A stretch of DNA of 64,000 nucleotides from Atopostipes suicloacalis DSM 15692 (GTDB lineage: Bacteria; Bacillota; Bacilli; Lactobacillales; Carnobacteriaceae_A): positions 42,786-106,785 of the forward strand of contig NZ_FQUF01000002.1 of assembly GCF_900129085.1 (NCBI RefSeq), written 5' to 3'. This document shows, in pieces, positions 8,942-18,141 of the stretch. The notes under the pieces are model-generated. The model worked only from the letters and a program-made list of their open reading frames with translations. It was not told the DNA's origin and searched no databases. Made by a program: the position numbers and the translations under genes. Every line of letters starts with the position of its first letter. Position 1 is the stretch's first letter.

Positions 8942-10168
8942 ATGATCAAGAAAAAATTATTGTCATTAGCGATGGCAGGTACAATCGGTTTAACAACTTT
9001 GGCTTCACCTACTGTATTAGCGAAGGCTGCTCCCTCAACTGTTTCAGAATTTGATACGTTAATTTCTGATCTTACTTCAGAACAAAACGAAGCATCAAAT
9101 AAATTAGCCAAACTTCAAAAAGAAATTAAAGAAAATGAAGCAGAAGCTGAAAGTTTAGTAGCTGAAATGGAAGAAACAAAAGAATTACTAGAAAAATTAC
9201 AAAATGAAATTGAAGATTTAAATCTAGTAATTGACCTTCGTGAAGCGCACTTAGAAGATCAAGCACGCGCCCTACAAATTATGGGTGAGTCAGGGAACAT
9301 CGTTAATTTTGTCTTAAATGCAGACTCACTAAATGATGTTGTTGGCCGAATTGACGTGGTTTCTACTTTGATTTCTTCAAATAAACAAACTCTAGCTCAA
9401 CAAGAAGAAGATAAAGCACAAGTTGAAGCAAAAGAGAATGAAACAGTGAAGAAACAAGAAGAACAAAACAAAATCGCTGGAAAATTAGAAGCCAATAAAA
9501 ATGCTTTGGCAGAACGTCAAGCTGAACAAGAAAGTATGCTAGCAAGCATTGCAGCAGAAAAATCAAAAGCTAAAGAAGAACGTAGTACTCTTGTCGCTCA
9601 AGCAGAAGCCGCTGAACAAAGACGTAAAGAACTAGAAACAGCTAGAACAGTTTCTGCATCTGCAAGCTCGGATGAAGTAACAACAGCAAGTTCTACAGAA
9701 AGTTCAGCAGCTAGTTCAACAGCTAGTTCAACAGCTAGTTCAACAGCTAGTTCATCTTCTGCAAGTTCAAAAGCTAAAACTGAAACGCCAGCAGCACCAA
9801 AAGCACCAGCAGCAAATGGTGGTTCAGTCGTAAGTATTGCACATAGCTTAACAGGTACACCTTATAGCTATTCAGGTACAACACCTGCGGCATTTGATTG
9901 TTCAGGATATACGTCTTATGTCTTTAACCAAGCTGGACGTTCATTACCACGTACTGCAGCTGGACAATATAGTGCAACTACTCGAATTTCACAAAGCCAA
10001 GCACAACCTGGTGATTTAGTTTTCTTCAGTCAAGGCGGAGGAATTGATCACGTAGGAATTTACTTAGGTGGTGGAAGCTTTATCGGTTCACAAACTTCAA
10101 CAGGAGTTGCCGTATCTACAATTAATTCAGGATACTGGTCAAACTATGTTGCTGGATTTGGACGTTAA
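8942..10168 (+). CDS. Secreted NlpC/P60 hydrolase with coiled coil (PcsB/SagA-like)
   Basis: Likely the peptidoglycan hydrolase activated by FtsEX, cutting cell-wall peptides at the division site. Residues 1-28 form a signal peptide ending near AKA-AP. Residues about 35-235 are a long Glu/Lys-rich coiled coil of the CwlO/PcsB/SagA type. A Ser/Ala/Thr linker (about 237-280) holds repeats of ASSTASST made by 12-bp tandem DNA repeats at 9710-9755. The C-terminal NlpC/P60 domain has the catalytic cysteine in FDCSGYTS (Cys320) and histidine in IDHVGIYLG (His370). Streptococcal PcsB uses a CHAP domain instead; this arrangement is closer to enterococcal SagA. GGAGG lies 12 bases before ATG. Confidence 0.9.
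   Translation: MIKKKLLSLAMAGTIGLTTLASPTVLAKAAPSTVSEFDTLISDLTSEQNEASNKLAKLQKEIKENEAEAESLVAEMEETKELLEKLQNEIEDLNLVIDLREAHLEDQARALQIMGESGNIVNFVLNADSLNDVVGRIDVVSTLISSNKQTLAQQEEDKAQVEAKENETVKKQEEQNKIAGKLEANKNALAERQAEQESMLASIAAEKSKAKEERSTLVAQAEAAEQRRKELETARTVSASASSDEVTTASSTESSAASSTASSTASSTASSSSASSKAKTETPAAPKAPAANGGSVVSIAHSLTGTPYSYSGTTPAAFDCSGYTSYVFNQAGRSLPRTAAGQYSATTRISQSQAQPGDLVFFSQGGGIDHVGIYLGGGSFIGSQTSTGVAVSTINSGYWSNYVAGFGR
9710..9755 (+). repeat. 12-bp tandem repeat in hydrolase linker
   Basis: GCTAGTTCAACA is repeated three times exactly and then partly a fourth time (starts at 9710, 9722, 9734, 9746). It encodes ASST units, so length changes stay in frame and would only lengthen or shorten the linker between coiled coil and catalytic domain. 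Confidence 0.9.
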
Positions 10169-10228
10169 GTCAAAGAAAATCCTTTAAAATTTAAATTTTA
10201 CGATTCAACCAAAAATTACATTCGTTTA

Positions 10229-10275
10229 AAGTCTCAAGGTAACCGCGTAACCGCAAGTTACTTGAGGCTTTTTTT
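10229..10275 (+). terminator. Terminator of the ftsEX-hydrolase operon
   Basis: AAGTCTCAAGGTAAC (10229-10243) pairs with GTTACTTGAGGCTT (10257-10270) with one bulged base and a 13-base loop, followed by seven T. Confidence 0.88.
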
Positions 10276-10360
10276 AATACAAGGTTTATCAAGTTGATAA
10301 ATAGTTTTAAAAATTGAAGTAGATGAGAAGAGTATCTACACACAAACAATAAAAGAGGTC

Positions 10361-10559
10361 GCCCACACGCGGAGAAGGTTGCCCGCACGCAAGCTCACCC
10401 CCGCTCACACGCGGAGAAGGTTGCCCGCACGCAAGCTCACCCCGCTCACACGCGGAGAAGGTTGCCCGCACGCGAGCTCACCCCGCTCACACGCGGAGTA
10501 AGTTGCCCGCACGCGAGCTCACCCCGCTCACGCGCGGAGAAGAGCGCCCGCGTGTGGGC
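10361..10559 (+). repeat. GC-rich 41-42-bp tandem repeat array
   Basis: Five units recur; the anchor ACGCGGAG stands at 10367, 10409, 10450 and 10491, with a variant GCGCGGAG at 10532, so spacings are 42, 41, 41 and 41 bp. The unit contains CCGCTCACACGCGG, GGTTGCCCGCACGC and AAGCTCACCCC. The array begins with GCCCACACGCGG (10361-10372) and ends with its exact reverse complement (10548-10559), so a 12-bp inverted repeat bounds it. GC content is far above the flanks. Block order (CCGCTCACA ... GCACGC ... GCTC) resembles the units at 1-107 and 25021-27046. It lies between the hydrolase terminator and the next gene and has no coding potential. Confidence 0.88.
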
Positions 10560-10713
10560 TCTTTAAATAAAGCTTTTTTTAGAGAAAACAAACAAAATTT
10601 TTTATTAAATATTTAAATGAATTCCTATTCCTTCAAATTTTATTGAAAAGAAATTCTGAAGATTGTAGAATGACTTTAAGCACATTAAATGACTGACTGG
10701 AAAGAAGTGAAAA

Positions 10714-11907
10714 ATGATGACGACAAATTTATTATGGGCAATTCTTCTCTATTTTTTACAACCCGTTTTTATTATTGGTTTAATTTATGCATACTTTAAT
10801 CATAAGCAACGGGTGAAATACTCGAGAGAGCATTTTCGTGTTAATTTTAATCGGACAAACTTTGAAATAAAAGATTATTTGATGAAAGGGTTATTGCCAG
10901 GACTTATCCTGTCAATGGTTTCAATTTTTTTAGGGATACCTTTAACTCTTGAATGGTATCTGATTTACCAAGCCACGACGATTGTATTATTACTTCTAGG
11001 TGGCTCACGTTTTATTCATCCGTTATTTACTTTTTCTATTTCCTCTATCTTATTATATATGTCTGATAGATTCGAAGTAGGGTTAAACTTGAATAAACTC
11101 AAACCTCTTTTGAATGAAAAATTATTTAACTTAGATTTTGAACTTGAAACGATTTCTCCACTATTAAATAATATATTGATCTTCATGTTGCTTATTTTAT
11201 TACTAACTATTTTTATGATGAAAAAACAAGAGGAAAATAAAGTTTTTCCAATGCTAAGTGACAGTAAACGAGGAAAAAAAGTCGCAAAATATCCGAATAA
11301 AATTTTATGGGTTCTTCCCATGGCTATCATTGTACCTGGAAATATTATTGAACCTTTTGCTAAATGGTGGCCATTATTTAATATTGGAAGTGAACGTTAT
11401 GCTTTAGTACTCCTTCCAGTGTTAGTAGGCTTACATTACACGGTGTCTTCGCAATTACTTCGTATAGCGAGAGAAAAAATACAAAAAGATTTTATAAACT
11501 TATTTTTAGTAGGAGGAATAGGTGTTATTTTCGCTTATTTTTATCCTGCAGTAAGTATTTGGCTTACAGGGGTTCTACTTGTTTTAGGCATATTCGTAAT
11601 GTATAGACATCGAAGAAGAGAAAAAATGGCAAATATTCAGTATGGCCCTGCAGATATAGGATTGAGAGTTATTGCTGTACGTCCAGATTCTCCTGCAGAA
11701 CGACTTAATTTATCGATAGGGGATCTGATTCTAACGATTAATGATATCGATATGGAGAGTCGAGCAGAATTTAATGAAGTCCTCGCTTATAATCGCTCAT
11801 ATATAAAATTACGGATTCAAAGAACAGATGGCGAAATAGTAATTGCAGAAACTCCTTTATATGATGATGATTATAATAATTTAGGTTTATTGCTTTTAGA
11901 TGAATAA
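10714..11907 (+). CDS. MinJ-like multi-spanning membrane protein with PDZ domain
   Basis: The 397-residue protein has seven or eight predicted membrane segments (from residues 6-26 to about 268-290), followed by a cytoplasmic PDZ domain at about 305-395 with the carboxylate-binding region GLRVIAVRPDSPAERLNLSIGDLILTI (positions given, not a full motif test). Bacillus MinJ, which tethers the Min system to DivIVA at poles and septa, has this architecture and lies downstream of ftsEX in the same order. That synteny supports a role in division-site or envelope organisation, but a direct MinJ function is inferred. ATG 10714 is followed by a second ATG at 10717; AAAGAAG stands upstream. Confidence 0.75.
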   Translation: MMTTNLLWAILLYFLQPVFIIGLIYAYFNHKQRVKYSREHFRVNFNRTNFEIKDYLMKGLLPGLILSMVSIFLGIPLTLEWYLIYQATTIVLLLLGGSRFIHPLFTFSISSILLYMSDRFEVGLNLNKLKPLLNEKLFNLDFELETISPLLNNILIFMLLILLLTIFMMKKQEENKVFPMLSDSKRGKKVAKYPNKILWVLPMAIIVPGNIIEPFAKWWPLFNIGSERYALVLLPVLVGLHYTVSSQLLRIAREKIQKDFINLFLVGGIGVIFAYFYPAVSIWLTGVLLVLGIFVMYRHRRREKMANIQYGPADIGLRVIAVRPDSPAERLNLSIGDLILTINDIDMESRAEFNEVLAYNRSYIKLRIQRTDGEIVIAETPLYDDDYNNLGLLLLDE

Positions 11908-11956
11908 GATTGAAAACGGAACATGAAAAATATTACCTAGAAAGAGAGATGAGGAT

Positions 11957-12661
11957 ATGAAACGAGTGCTCATTATTGAAGATGAATTCTCTATTTTAAA
12001 GCTCTTAACCTATAACTTGGAGCAAGAAGGCTATGAGATTGATTCTTCAATGGATGGCCAGGAAGGTTTAGACATGGCTTTGGAAAATAGATATGACATT
12101 ATTTTATTAGATTTAATGTTACCAAGTTGTGATGGGATGGATATTTGTCGGGCTATCCGGCAAGAAAAGTTGGAGGTTCCCATTATTATGTTGACCGCAA
12201 AAGATACAGAAATTGATAAAATTCTTGGTTTGGAAATTGGGGCCGACGATTATATCACTAAACCCTTCAGCCCGCGAGAAGTTGTCGCACGAATCAAAGC
12301 CATTTTAAGAAGAGTTCGTCAACCGAAATCTTCAAACTCCTCGCTATCGGATGGAGAAGTGATTATGGTGGGGAATATCACAATTTATCCTGAAAAATAC
12401 GAGGTCTATGTTCGTGATCAATTAATTGATTTGACTCCAAAAGAATTTGAACTGTTATTGTATTTGTCTCGCCGAATGGGTCGTATTTTAAGCCGCGAAC
12501 AATTGTTACATGCGATTTGGGACTATGATTTTTCAGGAGAAACGAGGATTGTGGATGTTCATATCAGTCATTTAAGAGAAAAAATCGAAGAAGATACAAA
12601 AAAACCCGAATACATTATCACGGCTCGGGGGTTTGGTTATAAATTAGAGGCGCCAAGATGA
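11957..12661 (+). CDS. phoP: PhoP-type response regulator (OmpR/PhoB family)
   Basis: Transcription factor of a two-component system. The 234-residue protein has a receiver domain (phospho-acceptor aspartate near residue 52 in LLDLMLPSCDG, switch Thr in MLTAKD, Lys in YITKPFSPRE) and a C-terminal winged helix (DLTPKEFELLLYL ... TARGFGYKL). The 3' end overlaps the sensor kinase gene by 4 bp, and pst transport genes follow, so it most likely senses phosphate limitation with PhoU and Pst. WalR is a related regulator but lies in a different neighbourhood. GAGATGAGG stands before ATG 11957. Confidence 0.9.
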   Translation: MKRVLIIEDEFSILKLLTYNLEQEGYEIDSSMDGQEGLDMALENRYDIILLDLMLPSCDGMDICRAIRQEKLEVPIIMLTAKDTEIDKILGLEIGADDYITKPFSPREVVARIKAILRRVRQPKSSNSSLSDGEVIMVGNITIYPEKYEVYVRDQLIDLTPKEFELLLYLSRRMGRILSREQLLHAIWDYDFSGETRIVDVHISHLREKIEEDTKKPEYIITARGFGYKLEAPR

Positions 12662-14502
12662 ATTATATCAAACGAAAGCTTTATCTTTTATATTTTATTA
12701 TTGTTGCCATATTCATGCTCGTTTTTTATTTTGTTCTATCTAATATTGTAGAAAATAGAATTGAAGAACAAGAAACAAAAAGACTTGATCATGATATGAT
12801 CTCTTTAACGACCTATATAGATGAGCAAATTCATCAAAATAGGATTGACGAATCAGATACGGAAGAAGCGATACAAATCTTAGAAACCATCGTTCCGATT
12901 GTAAATGAACGAGTGACTTTTTTAGACCCCGAGGGAAATGTATTGTATGACTCGAGCCAAGAATCTGAAAAAATAGGGGAGATATTTAATGCTTTTGAAA
13001 TTCAAAAGCTTTTAGAGGGTGAAATGGTGCGGATTACCGACTATACAACAAAAAGATCTGCACAGCCTTTATATTTTGTGGCTCAAGCAGTTTATAATGA
13101 AACAAATCAGCCTCTTGGTATTTTAAGAATTGCTAGTGAAATTCCAGATTTAGCCGATATTATTCGATTGGTTTTTATTGTTTTATTAATTGGAATGGTA
13201 TTATTAGCGACTTTTTTATTTTTACTGCTAAAAAAGTGGATGGACCAAATTACAACGCCTATCGATCAGATGCAAGGTGTACTTAGCGAATTATCGGTAG
13301 CGGATTATGAGGTGCGTTATGTCGGGCAATCTTATAAAGAAATTAATGACTTAGGAAATTCAATCAATGAACTTGCGGAAAATTTAGAACAACAAGAATT
13401 AGAGTTAAAAACAAGTGAAAAACGTATGGAGCGATTAATTAATCACTTAATTGTGGGTGTGATGTTATTAGATGAGAATCGAATCGTTCGAATTGTAAAC
13501 CCAGCCATGAATGAATTATTAAATGTAAATCTCTATGGAGAAAAAAACTTATTGTATACAGATTATATAAAAAGTGCCGAATTAACCGAATTGATTGAGC
13601 GTTCATATGCATTGAAAAAAACATTAAATGCAGAAATCACCATCTATTTTCCAGATGAAAAAGTATTGGATGCGAATGTTGTACCGATTCCTGGAAAAGA
13701 AGAAGGGGAGAAGAACTATATCGTTTTATTGTATAACATTACAGAAATGCGGCGCTTAGAAAATATTCGAACCGATTTTACGGCGAATGTTTCGCATGAA
13801 CTCAGAACGCCAGTGACTGCGTTAAAAGGTTTTAGTGAAACTTTACTGGATGGCGCCATGTATGACGAAAAAGTTTTAAAAGAATTTTTAGAAATTATGT
13901 CAAAAGAAGCCACCCGATTAGATTCTATGGTGCAAGATATTTTACAATTATCCAAATTAGAACAAAGAAAACTGTCTGTTTCTACAGAAAAGGTAAACCT
14001 GCGCGAGGTAGCCGAAGAAGTGTTGACTATTTTACAACAAAGAATCGACCAAAAAAAGATGACTTGCTGGATTGAAGAAGACTCACCTGTAACGATCACA
14101 GCCAATCGTGATCAACTGAAACAAATTTTAATGAATTTAGTCGCCAATGCGATTATATATACGCCGGCAGAAGGAATGGTTATCATTCACTTAAGTCAAG
14201 TAGATAATGAAGCGCATATTCAAGTGATTGATAACGGGATTGGTCTGTCGAAAAAAGATCAAACTCGGATTTTTGAGAGATTCTATCGCGTAGATAAAGC
14301 CAGAAGTCGAAATTCCGGGGGGACCGGATTAGGCTTATCCATTGTAAAATGGTTGGTTGAGAATATGAATGGACGTTTAGAACTATTTAGTGAGGAGAAC
14401 ATAGGGACAACCTTTGGAGTGATTCTTCCGATTAATCCTGTGGAAAACAATAAAAAAGAATATACTTTTACACAATATTTACATGAAATAAATCGTATAT
14501 AA
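12658..14502 (+). CDS. phoR: PhoR-type sensor histidine kinase
   Basis: Membrane sensor kinase paired with the upstream regulator. In 614 residues: membrane segment 7-27, an extracellular domain of about 140 residues, a second segment near 168-191, HAMP linker to about 250, a PAS domain around 258-365, HisKA with phosphorylated histidine in SHELRTP (His380), and HATPase with the N box (MNLVANAIIY), G1 (DNGIGLS) and G2 (GGTGLGLSIV). This is the canonical PhoR/WalK layout. The start codon overlaps the regulator stop (ATGA). The pst genes 75 bp downstream support phosphate sensing. Confidence 0.9.
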   Translation: MNYIKRKLYLLYFIIVAIFMLVFYFVLSNIVENRIEEQETKRLDHDMISLTTYIDEQIHQNRIDESDTEEAIQILETIVPIVNERVTFLDPEGNVLYDSSQESEKIGEIFNAFEIQKLLEGEMVRITDYTTKRSAQPLYFVAQAVYNETNQPLGILRIASEIPDLADIIRLVFIVLLIGMVLLATFLFLLLKKWMDQITTPIDQMQGVLSELSVADYEVRYVGQSYKEINDLGNSINELAENLEQQELELKTSEKRMERLINHLIVGVMLLDENRIVRIVNPAMNELLNVNLYGEKNLLYTDYIKSAELTELIERSYALKKTLNAEITIYFPDEKVLDANVVPIPGKEEGEKNYIVLLYNITEMRRLENIRTDFTANVSHELRTPVTALKGFSETLLDGAMYDEKVLKEFLEIMSKEATRLDSMVQDILQLSKLEQRKLSVSTEKVNLREVAEEVLTILQQRIDQKKMTCWIEEDSPVTITANRDQLKQILMNLVANAIIYTPAEGMVIIHLSQVDNEAHIQVIDNGIGLSKKDQTRIFERFYRVDKARSRNSGGTGLGLSIVKWLVENMNGRLELFSEENIGTTFGVILPINPVENNKKEYTFTQYLHEINRI

Positions 14503-14576
14503 ATAATCGAGTTGTATGATAAAGCTGAAAGACAGAGAGATGTCCTTCAACTTTATAAAATAGAGGAGATTTGTAT

Positions 14577-15455
14577 ATGACTTTGAAAAGTTCAGTAACA
14601 TGGCTAGCATTATTTAGTGGATCTTTATTGTTAACGGCTTGTGGAAATGAGGAAGCTGATTCTTCCGCTTCCGCTTTTGAGGATACTTCAGATATCCATG
14701 TGATTACACGCGAAGATGGTTCTGGAACTCGCGGTGCTTTTGTTGAAATTACAGGAGTTGTTGATGAAAATGAAGATGATAATACAACCCCAACAGCTAC
14801 GGTTCAAAATAGTACAAGTGGAGTTATGCAAGCTGTTGCTGGTGATATTCATTCATTGGGCTATATTTCTTTAGGATCACTTGATGAATCGGTTGCAGGT
14901 CTAGCAGTTGACGGGATAGAACCTACGCCTGAAACTGTAGCTTCTGGTGAATACCAAGTCGCTCGAAATTTTAATATCACTTATGGTGAGAATCTAAATG
15001 AAGCAGCACAAGATTTTTATAGCTTTATGTTTTCAGAAGAAGCGCAAAATATTGTGGAAGAACAAGGCTACGTTTCTGTAGATGTACAAACTCCAGAATA
15101 CAAATCTGAAGAAGTATCGGGCGAGATTAATATTGTAGGCTCAACTTCAGTAGAACCTTTAATGCAAGCCTTCGCTGAAGCTTACAAAGAACACAATCCG
15201 AATGTAACGATTGATATCACCGCTCCTGGATCAGGTGCAGGAATTACTGCCGTTATTGATGGAAGTGCCGATATTGGAATGGCTTCACGCGAACTTGATG
15301 AGGAAGAAGCGACACAGGTTGCTGGAGTCGATGCAATTGCGGTAGATGGGATTGCGTTGATTGTTCATCATGACAACCCGCTTGAAGAAATCACCTTAGA
15401 ACAAATTCAAAGTATTTATTTAGGAGATACAACAACCTGGGATGAAGTTCAATAA
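14577..15455 (+). CDS. pstS: PstS, phosphate-binding lipoprotein (permuted streptococcal form)
   Basis: Substrate-binding lipoprotein that delivers phosphate to PstCAB outside the membrane. The signal peptide ends in a lipobox LLTAC near residue 22. The order of the two halves is circularly permuted relative to Bacillus or E. coli PstS: the part with ITREDGSGTRGAF (phosphate-binding loop) comes first, and INIVGSTSVEPLM with GSGAGITA and the hinge comes second, ending at TTWDEVQ. Streptococcal PstS proteins have the same order and end, so the 292 residues are complete rather than truncated. ATG 14577 lies 8 bases after GAGGAG; an in-frame TTG at 14571 is too close to that site. Confidence 0.92.
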   Translation: MTLKSSVTWLALFSGSLLLTACGNEEADSSASAFEDTSDIHVITREDGSGTRGAFVEITGVVDENEDDNTTPTATVQNSTSGVMQAVAGDIHSLGYISLGSLDESVAGLAVDGIEPTPETVASGEYQVARNFNITYGENLNEAAQDFYSFMFSEEAQNIVEEQGYVSVDVQTPEYKSEEVSGEINIVGSTSVEPLMQAFAEAYKEHNPNVTIDITAPGSGAGITAVIDGSADIGMASRELDEEEATQVAGVDAIAVDGIALIVHHDNPLEEITLEQIQSIYLGDTTTWDEVQ

Positions 15456-15490
15456 TATAAAAAAATAACGAAAAATATTTGAATAAAATT

Positions 15491-15521
15491 GGGAGGATAC
15501 TCAGTGATCTTCCCTTATTTT
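15491..15521 (+). terminator. Hairpin between pstS and pstC
   Basis: GGGAGGAT (15491-15498) pairs with ATCTTCCC (15507-15514) with one wobble, followed by TTATTTT. A partial terminator here would give more PstS mRNA than transporter mRNA, a common arrangement in binding-protein operons. No promoter was recognised between it and pstC. Confidence 0.7.
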
Positions 15522-15676
15522 CTTGTGTATCAATTAGAAGCAAATGGGGCTCAGCAGTAGCAATCTACTAGTGTTGGAAACCGTTTATTGTTATATTTGA
15601 TCTATAAAATTTAATAGATAATCGTTATTTGCTTCATGTCAGAGTATCCATTTTACATTGAGAAAGGATGATTCGG

Positions 15677-16540
15677 TTGTTTAAACAAAAAGAACGGGTT
15701 ATGAATGGCATCTTTTTTATCTCAGCCTTTATGTCTATTGTGTCATTAGTTCTTATTATTGTATTCATGTTTACTAATGGGATTCCCGTTATGAGAAAAT
15801 ACGGTTTTAGTGAATTTTTGTTTGGAACAGTCTGGCGACCGACTGCAAGTTCACCGAGTTTTGGATTATTTCCTATGATCTTAGGCTCTATATACGTCAC
15901 TCTTGGAGCAACGATGATTGGGGTGCCCATTGGTATTTTGACCGCCATTTTTATGGCAGAGTATTGCCCAAACAACTTGTATAAAATATTAAAACCAGGG
16001 ATCAGTTTAATGGCTTCTATCCCATCCATTGTTTATGGCTTTTTTGCTTTGCAATTAGTCGTGCCTATTATTAGAGATTATATCGGTGGAAATGGCTATA
16101 GTATGTTGACCGCGATGTTACTTTTAGCGATTATGATTTTACCGACGGTTATAGAATTGTCTGAGTCGGCAATTCGTGCAGTTCCAAGGAGTTATTATAA
16201 TGGAAGTATTGGCTTAGGAGCAACGCATGAACGTACGATTTTTAGTGTCATGCTACCTGCAGCTTCATCGGGAGTTCTTTCAAGTATTGTATTAGGAATT
16301 GGTCGAGCGATTGGTGAGACGATGGCTGTGGTATTAATTGCTGGAAACCAGCCCATCATCCCTGATAGTTTATTAAGTGGTGTTCGAACATTAACAACCA
16401 ATATCGTTTTAGAGATGAGTTATGCGGCCGGCGATCACCGTCAAGCCTTAATTGCAACAGGAGTTATTTTGTTTGTCTTTATCTTAATAATTAACTCAAT
16501 CTTTATTGTTATTAAAAATAGAGAGGACACAAGCGAATGA
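15677..16540 (+). CDS. pstC: PstC, phosphate ABC transporter permease
   Basis: One of two permease subunits of the high-affinity phosphate importer. About 287 residues with six membrane segments and the coupling (EAA-like) loop near GLGATHERTIFSVMLPAASSGV. The site GAAAGG (15662-15667) touches the in-frame ATG at 15668, leaving no spacing, whereas TTG 15677 has 9 bases of spacing; I therefore prefer the TTG, which removes only three residues. The stop codon overlaps the pstA start (ATGA). Confidence 0.9.
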   Translation: MFKQKERVMNGIFFISAFMSIVSLVLIIVFMFTNGIPVMRKYGFSEFLFGTVWRPTASSPSFGLFPMILGSIYVTLGATMIGVPIGILTAIFMAEYCPNNLYKILKPGISLMASIPSIVYGFFALQLVVPIIRDYIGGNGYSMLTAMLLLAIMILPTVIELSESAIRAVPRSYYNGSIGLGATHERTIFSVMLPAASSGVLSSIVLGIGRAIGETMAVVLIAGNQPIIPDSLLSGVRTLTTNIVLEMSYAAGDHRQALIATGVILFVFILIINSIFIVIKNREDTSE

Positions 16541-17355
16541 ATAAAAGTAAAATGGCTCGAGGATTGGTTTACTTTGGTGCGTCGGTCACTTTTGGTGTAT
16601 TAGGCTTCATTGTTTTGTTTATTTTAATCAAAGGCGTTCCGCATATTACACCTTCTTTATTTGCTTGGAACTATACAACAGAGAATGTTTCCTTAATGCC
16701 GGCATTAATTACAACCTTGTATGTGATTGGTGGTTCACTTTTAGTGGCGACACCTATTGGAGTATTCACTGCTATTTATTTGGTGGAATACGCTGATCGA
16801 AGTAAATTTGTAGTTAAAGTCATTTCGATGGCGATAGATACCTTATCCGCGGTCCCTTCAATTGTTTACGGCCTGTTTGGTTTTCTGTTCTTTGTAACGT
16901 TTCTTGGGTTTCAATTTTCATTGCTAGCCGGAATCATGACGACTACGATTATGGTACTGCCCTTAATTATCCGCTCAACGGAAGAAGCATTAATATCAGT
17001 GGATATGTCTTTACGACAAGCAAGTTTTGCTTTAGGTGCTGGAAAATTAAGGACGATTTTTAATGTTGTTTTACCTGTGGCGATGCCAGGGATACTTTCT
17101 GGTGTCATTCTAGCGATTGGACGAATTATAGGGGAATCAGCAGCTTTAATTTATACGCTAGGTTCATCTACCAATCTTCCGCATTCTGTATTCTCATCGG
17201 GAAGAACACTGGCTGTTCATATGTATATTCTGTCTAGTGAAGGTTTTTATGTCAATGAAGCCTATGCAACAGCTGTTATTTTATTGATTCTTGTATTAGC
17301 TTTAAATGGATTATCGACATTAATCGGTCGGAAACTGGCTGGAGGAGGCAAATAG
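16537..17355 (+). CDS. pstA: PstA, phosphate ABC transporter permease
   Basis: Second permease subunit. The 272-residue protein has six membrane segments, and the coupling loop lies near [23 protein letters not shown]. It is paired with PstC by a 4-bp overlap at its start and is separated from pstB by a single base, so the three genes are tightly coupled. A GAGAGGA ribosome site lies at the end of pstC. Confidence 0.94.
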   Translation: MNKSKMARGLVYFGASVTFGVLGFIVLFILIKGVPHITPSLFAWNYTTENVSLMPALITTLYVIGGSLLVATPIGVFTAIYLVEYADRSKFVVKVISMAIDTLSAVPSIVYGLFGFLFFVTFLGFQFSLLAGIMTTTIMVLPLIIRSTEEALISVDMSLRQASFALGAGKLRTIFNVVLPVAMPGILSGVILAIGRIIGESAALIYTLGSSTNLPHSVFSSGRTLAVHMYILSSEGFYVNEAYATAVILLILVLALNGLSTLIGRKLAGGGK

Positions 17356-17356
17356 A

Positions 17357-18112
17357 ATGAAGAGTAAAATGAAAATAAGAGATTTAAATCTGTGGTATGG
17401 TGATTTTCAAGGATTGAAAAATATTAATATGGATATTTATGAAAATCAAATTATCGCTTTTATTGGGCCTTCTGGTTCGGGTAAGTCAACCTATATTAAA
17501 ACACTAAATCGGATGAATGATTTAGTTGAGGATGCTAGAGTAGAGGGAACGATTAAATTAGATGGTGAAGATATTTATTCCTCTAAAACGGATGTCAACG
17601 TTTTACGTAAAAGAGTAGGAATGGTTTTTCAACATCCGAATCCTTTTCGTAAAAGTATTTATGATAATATTGCTTATGGACCTAGAACGCATGGGATTAC
17701 AGATAAAAATAAATTAGATGAAATAGTCGAAAATTCGTTAAAATCTGCAGCCATTTGGGATGAAGTGAAAGATTATTTAAATCGAAGTGCTTTGTCTATT
17801 TCCGGAGGGCAGCAACAACGTATTTGTATCGCTCGTGCTTTGGCTGTAGAGCCTGAAGTTTTATTAATGGATGAGCCAACAAGTGCGCTGGATCCTATTT
17901 CAACGTCTAAAATTGAAGAATTGGTTACTTCATTAAAAGAAGAGTATACGATTGCGATGGTAACCCATAACATGCAACAAGCTTCTCGAGTTTCTGACCG
18001 GACCGCTTTCTTTTTAAGTGGAGAATTAATTGAAACAGATGATACCATTAAGATTTTTACAAACCCGGCTAAAGAAGATACTGAAAATTATATCTCAGGA
18101 CGTTTTGGATAA
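17357..18112 (+). CDS. pstB: PstB, phosphate ABC transporter ATPase
   Basis: ATPase of the phosphate importer, 251 residues. Walker A GPSGSGKS near 37-44, signature [16 protein letters not shown], Walker [14 protein letters not shown], switch histidine in VTHNMQ. The conserved FQHPNPF after the Q-loop is typical of PstB. Only one pstB is present, whereas many Lactobacillales carry two in tandem. A GGAGGAGG stretch at the end of pstA provides the ribosome site. Confidence 0.96.
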   Translation: MKSKMKIRDLNLWYGDFQGLKNINMDIYENQIIAFIGPSGSGKSTYIKTLNRMNDLVEDARVEGTIKLDGEDIYSSKTDVNVLRKRVGMVFQHPNPFRKSIYDNIAYGPRTHGITDKNKLDEIVENSLKSAAIWDEVKDYLNRSALSISGGQQQRICIARALAVEPEVLLMDEPTSALDPISTSKIEELVTSLKEEYTIAMVTHNMQQASRVSDRTAFFLSGELIETDDTIKIFTNPAKEDTENYISGRFG

Positions 18113-18141
18113 ACCTAAAAATTTAATAGGAGGGACAATGT

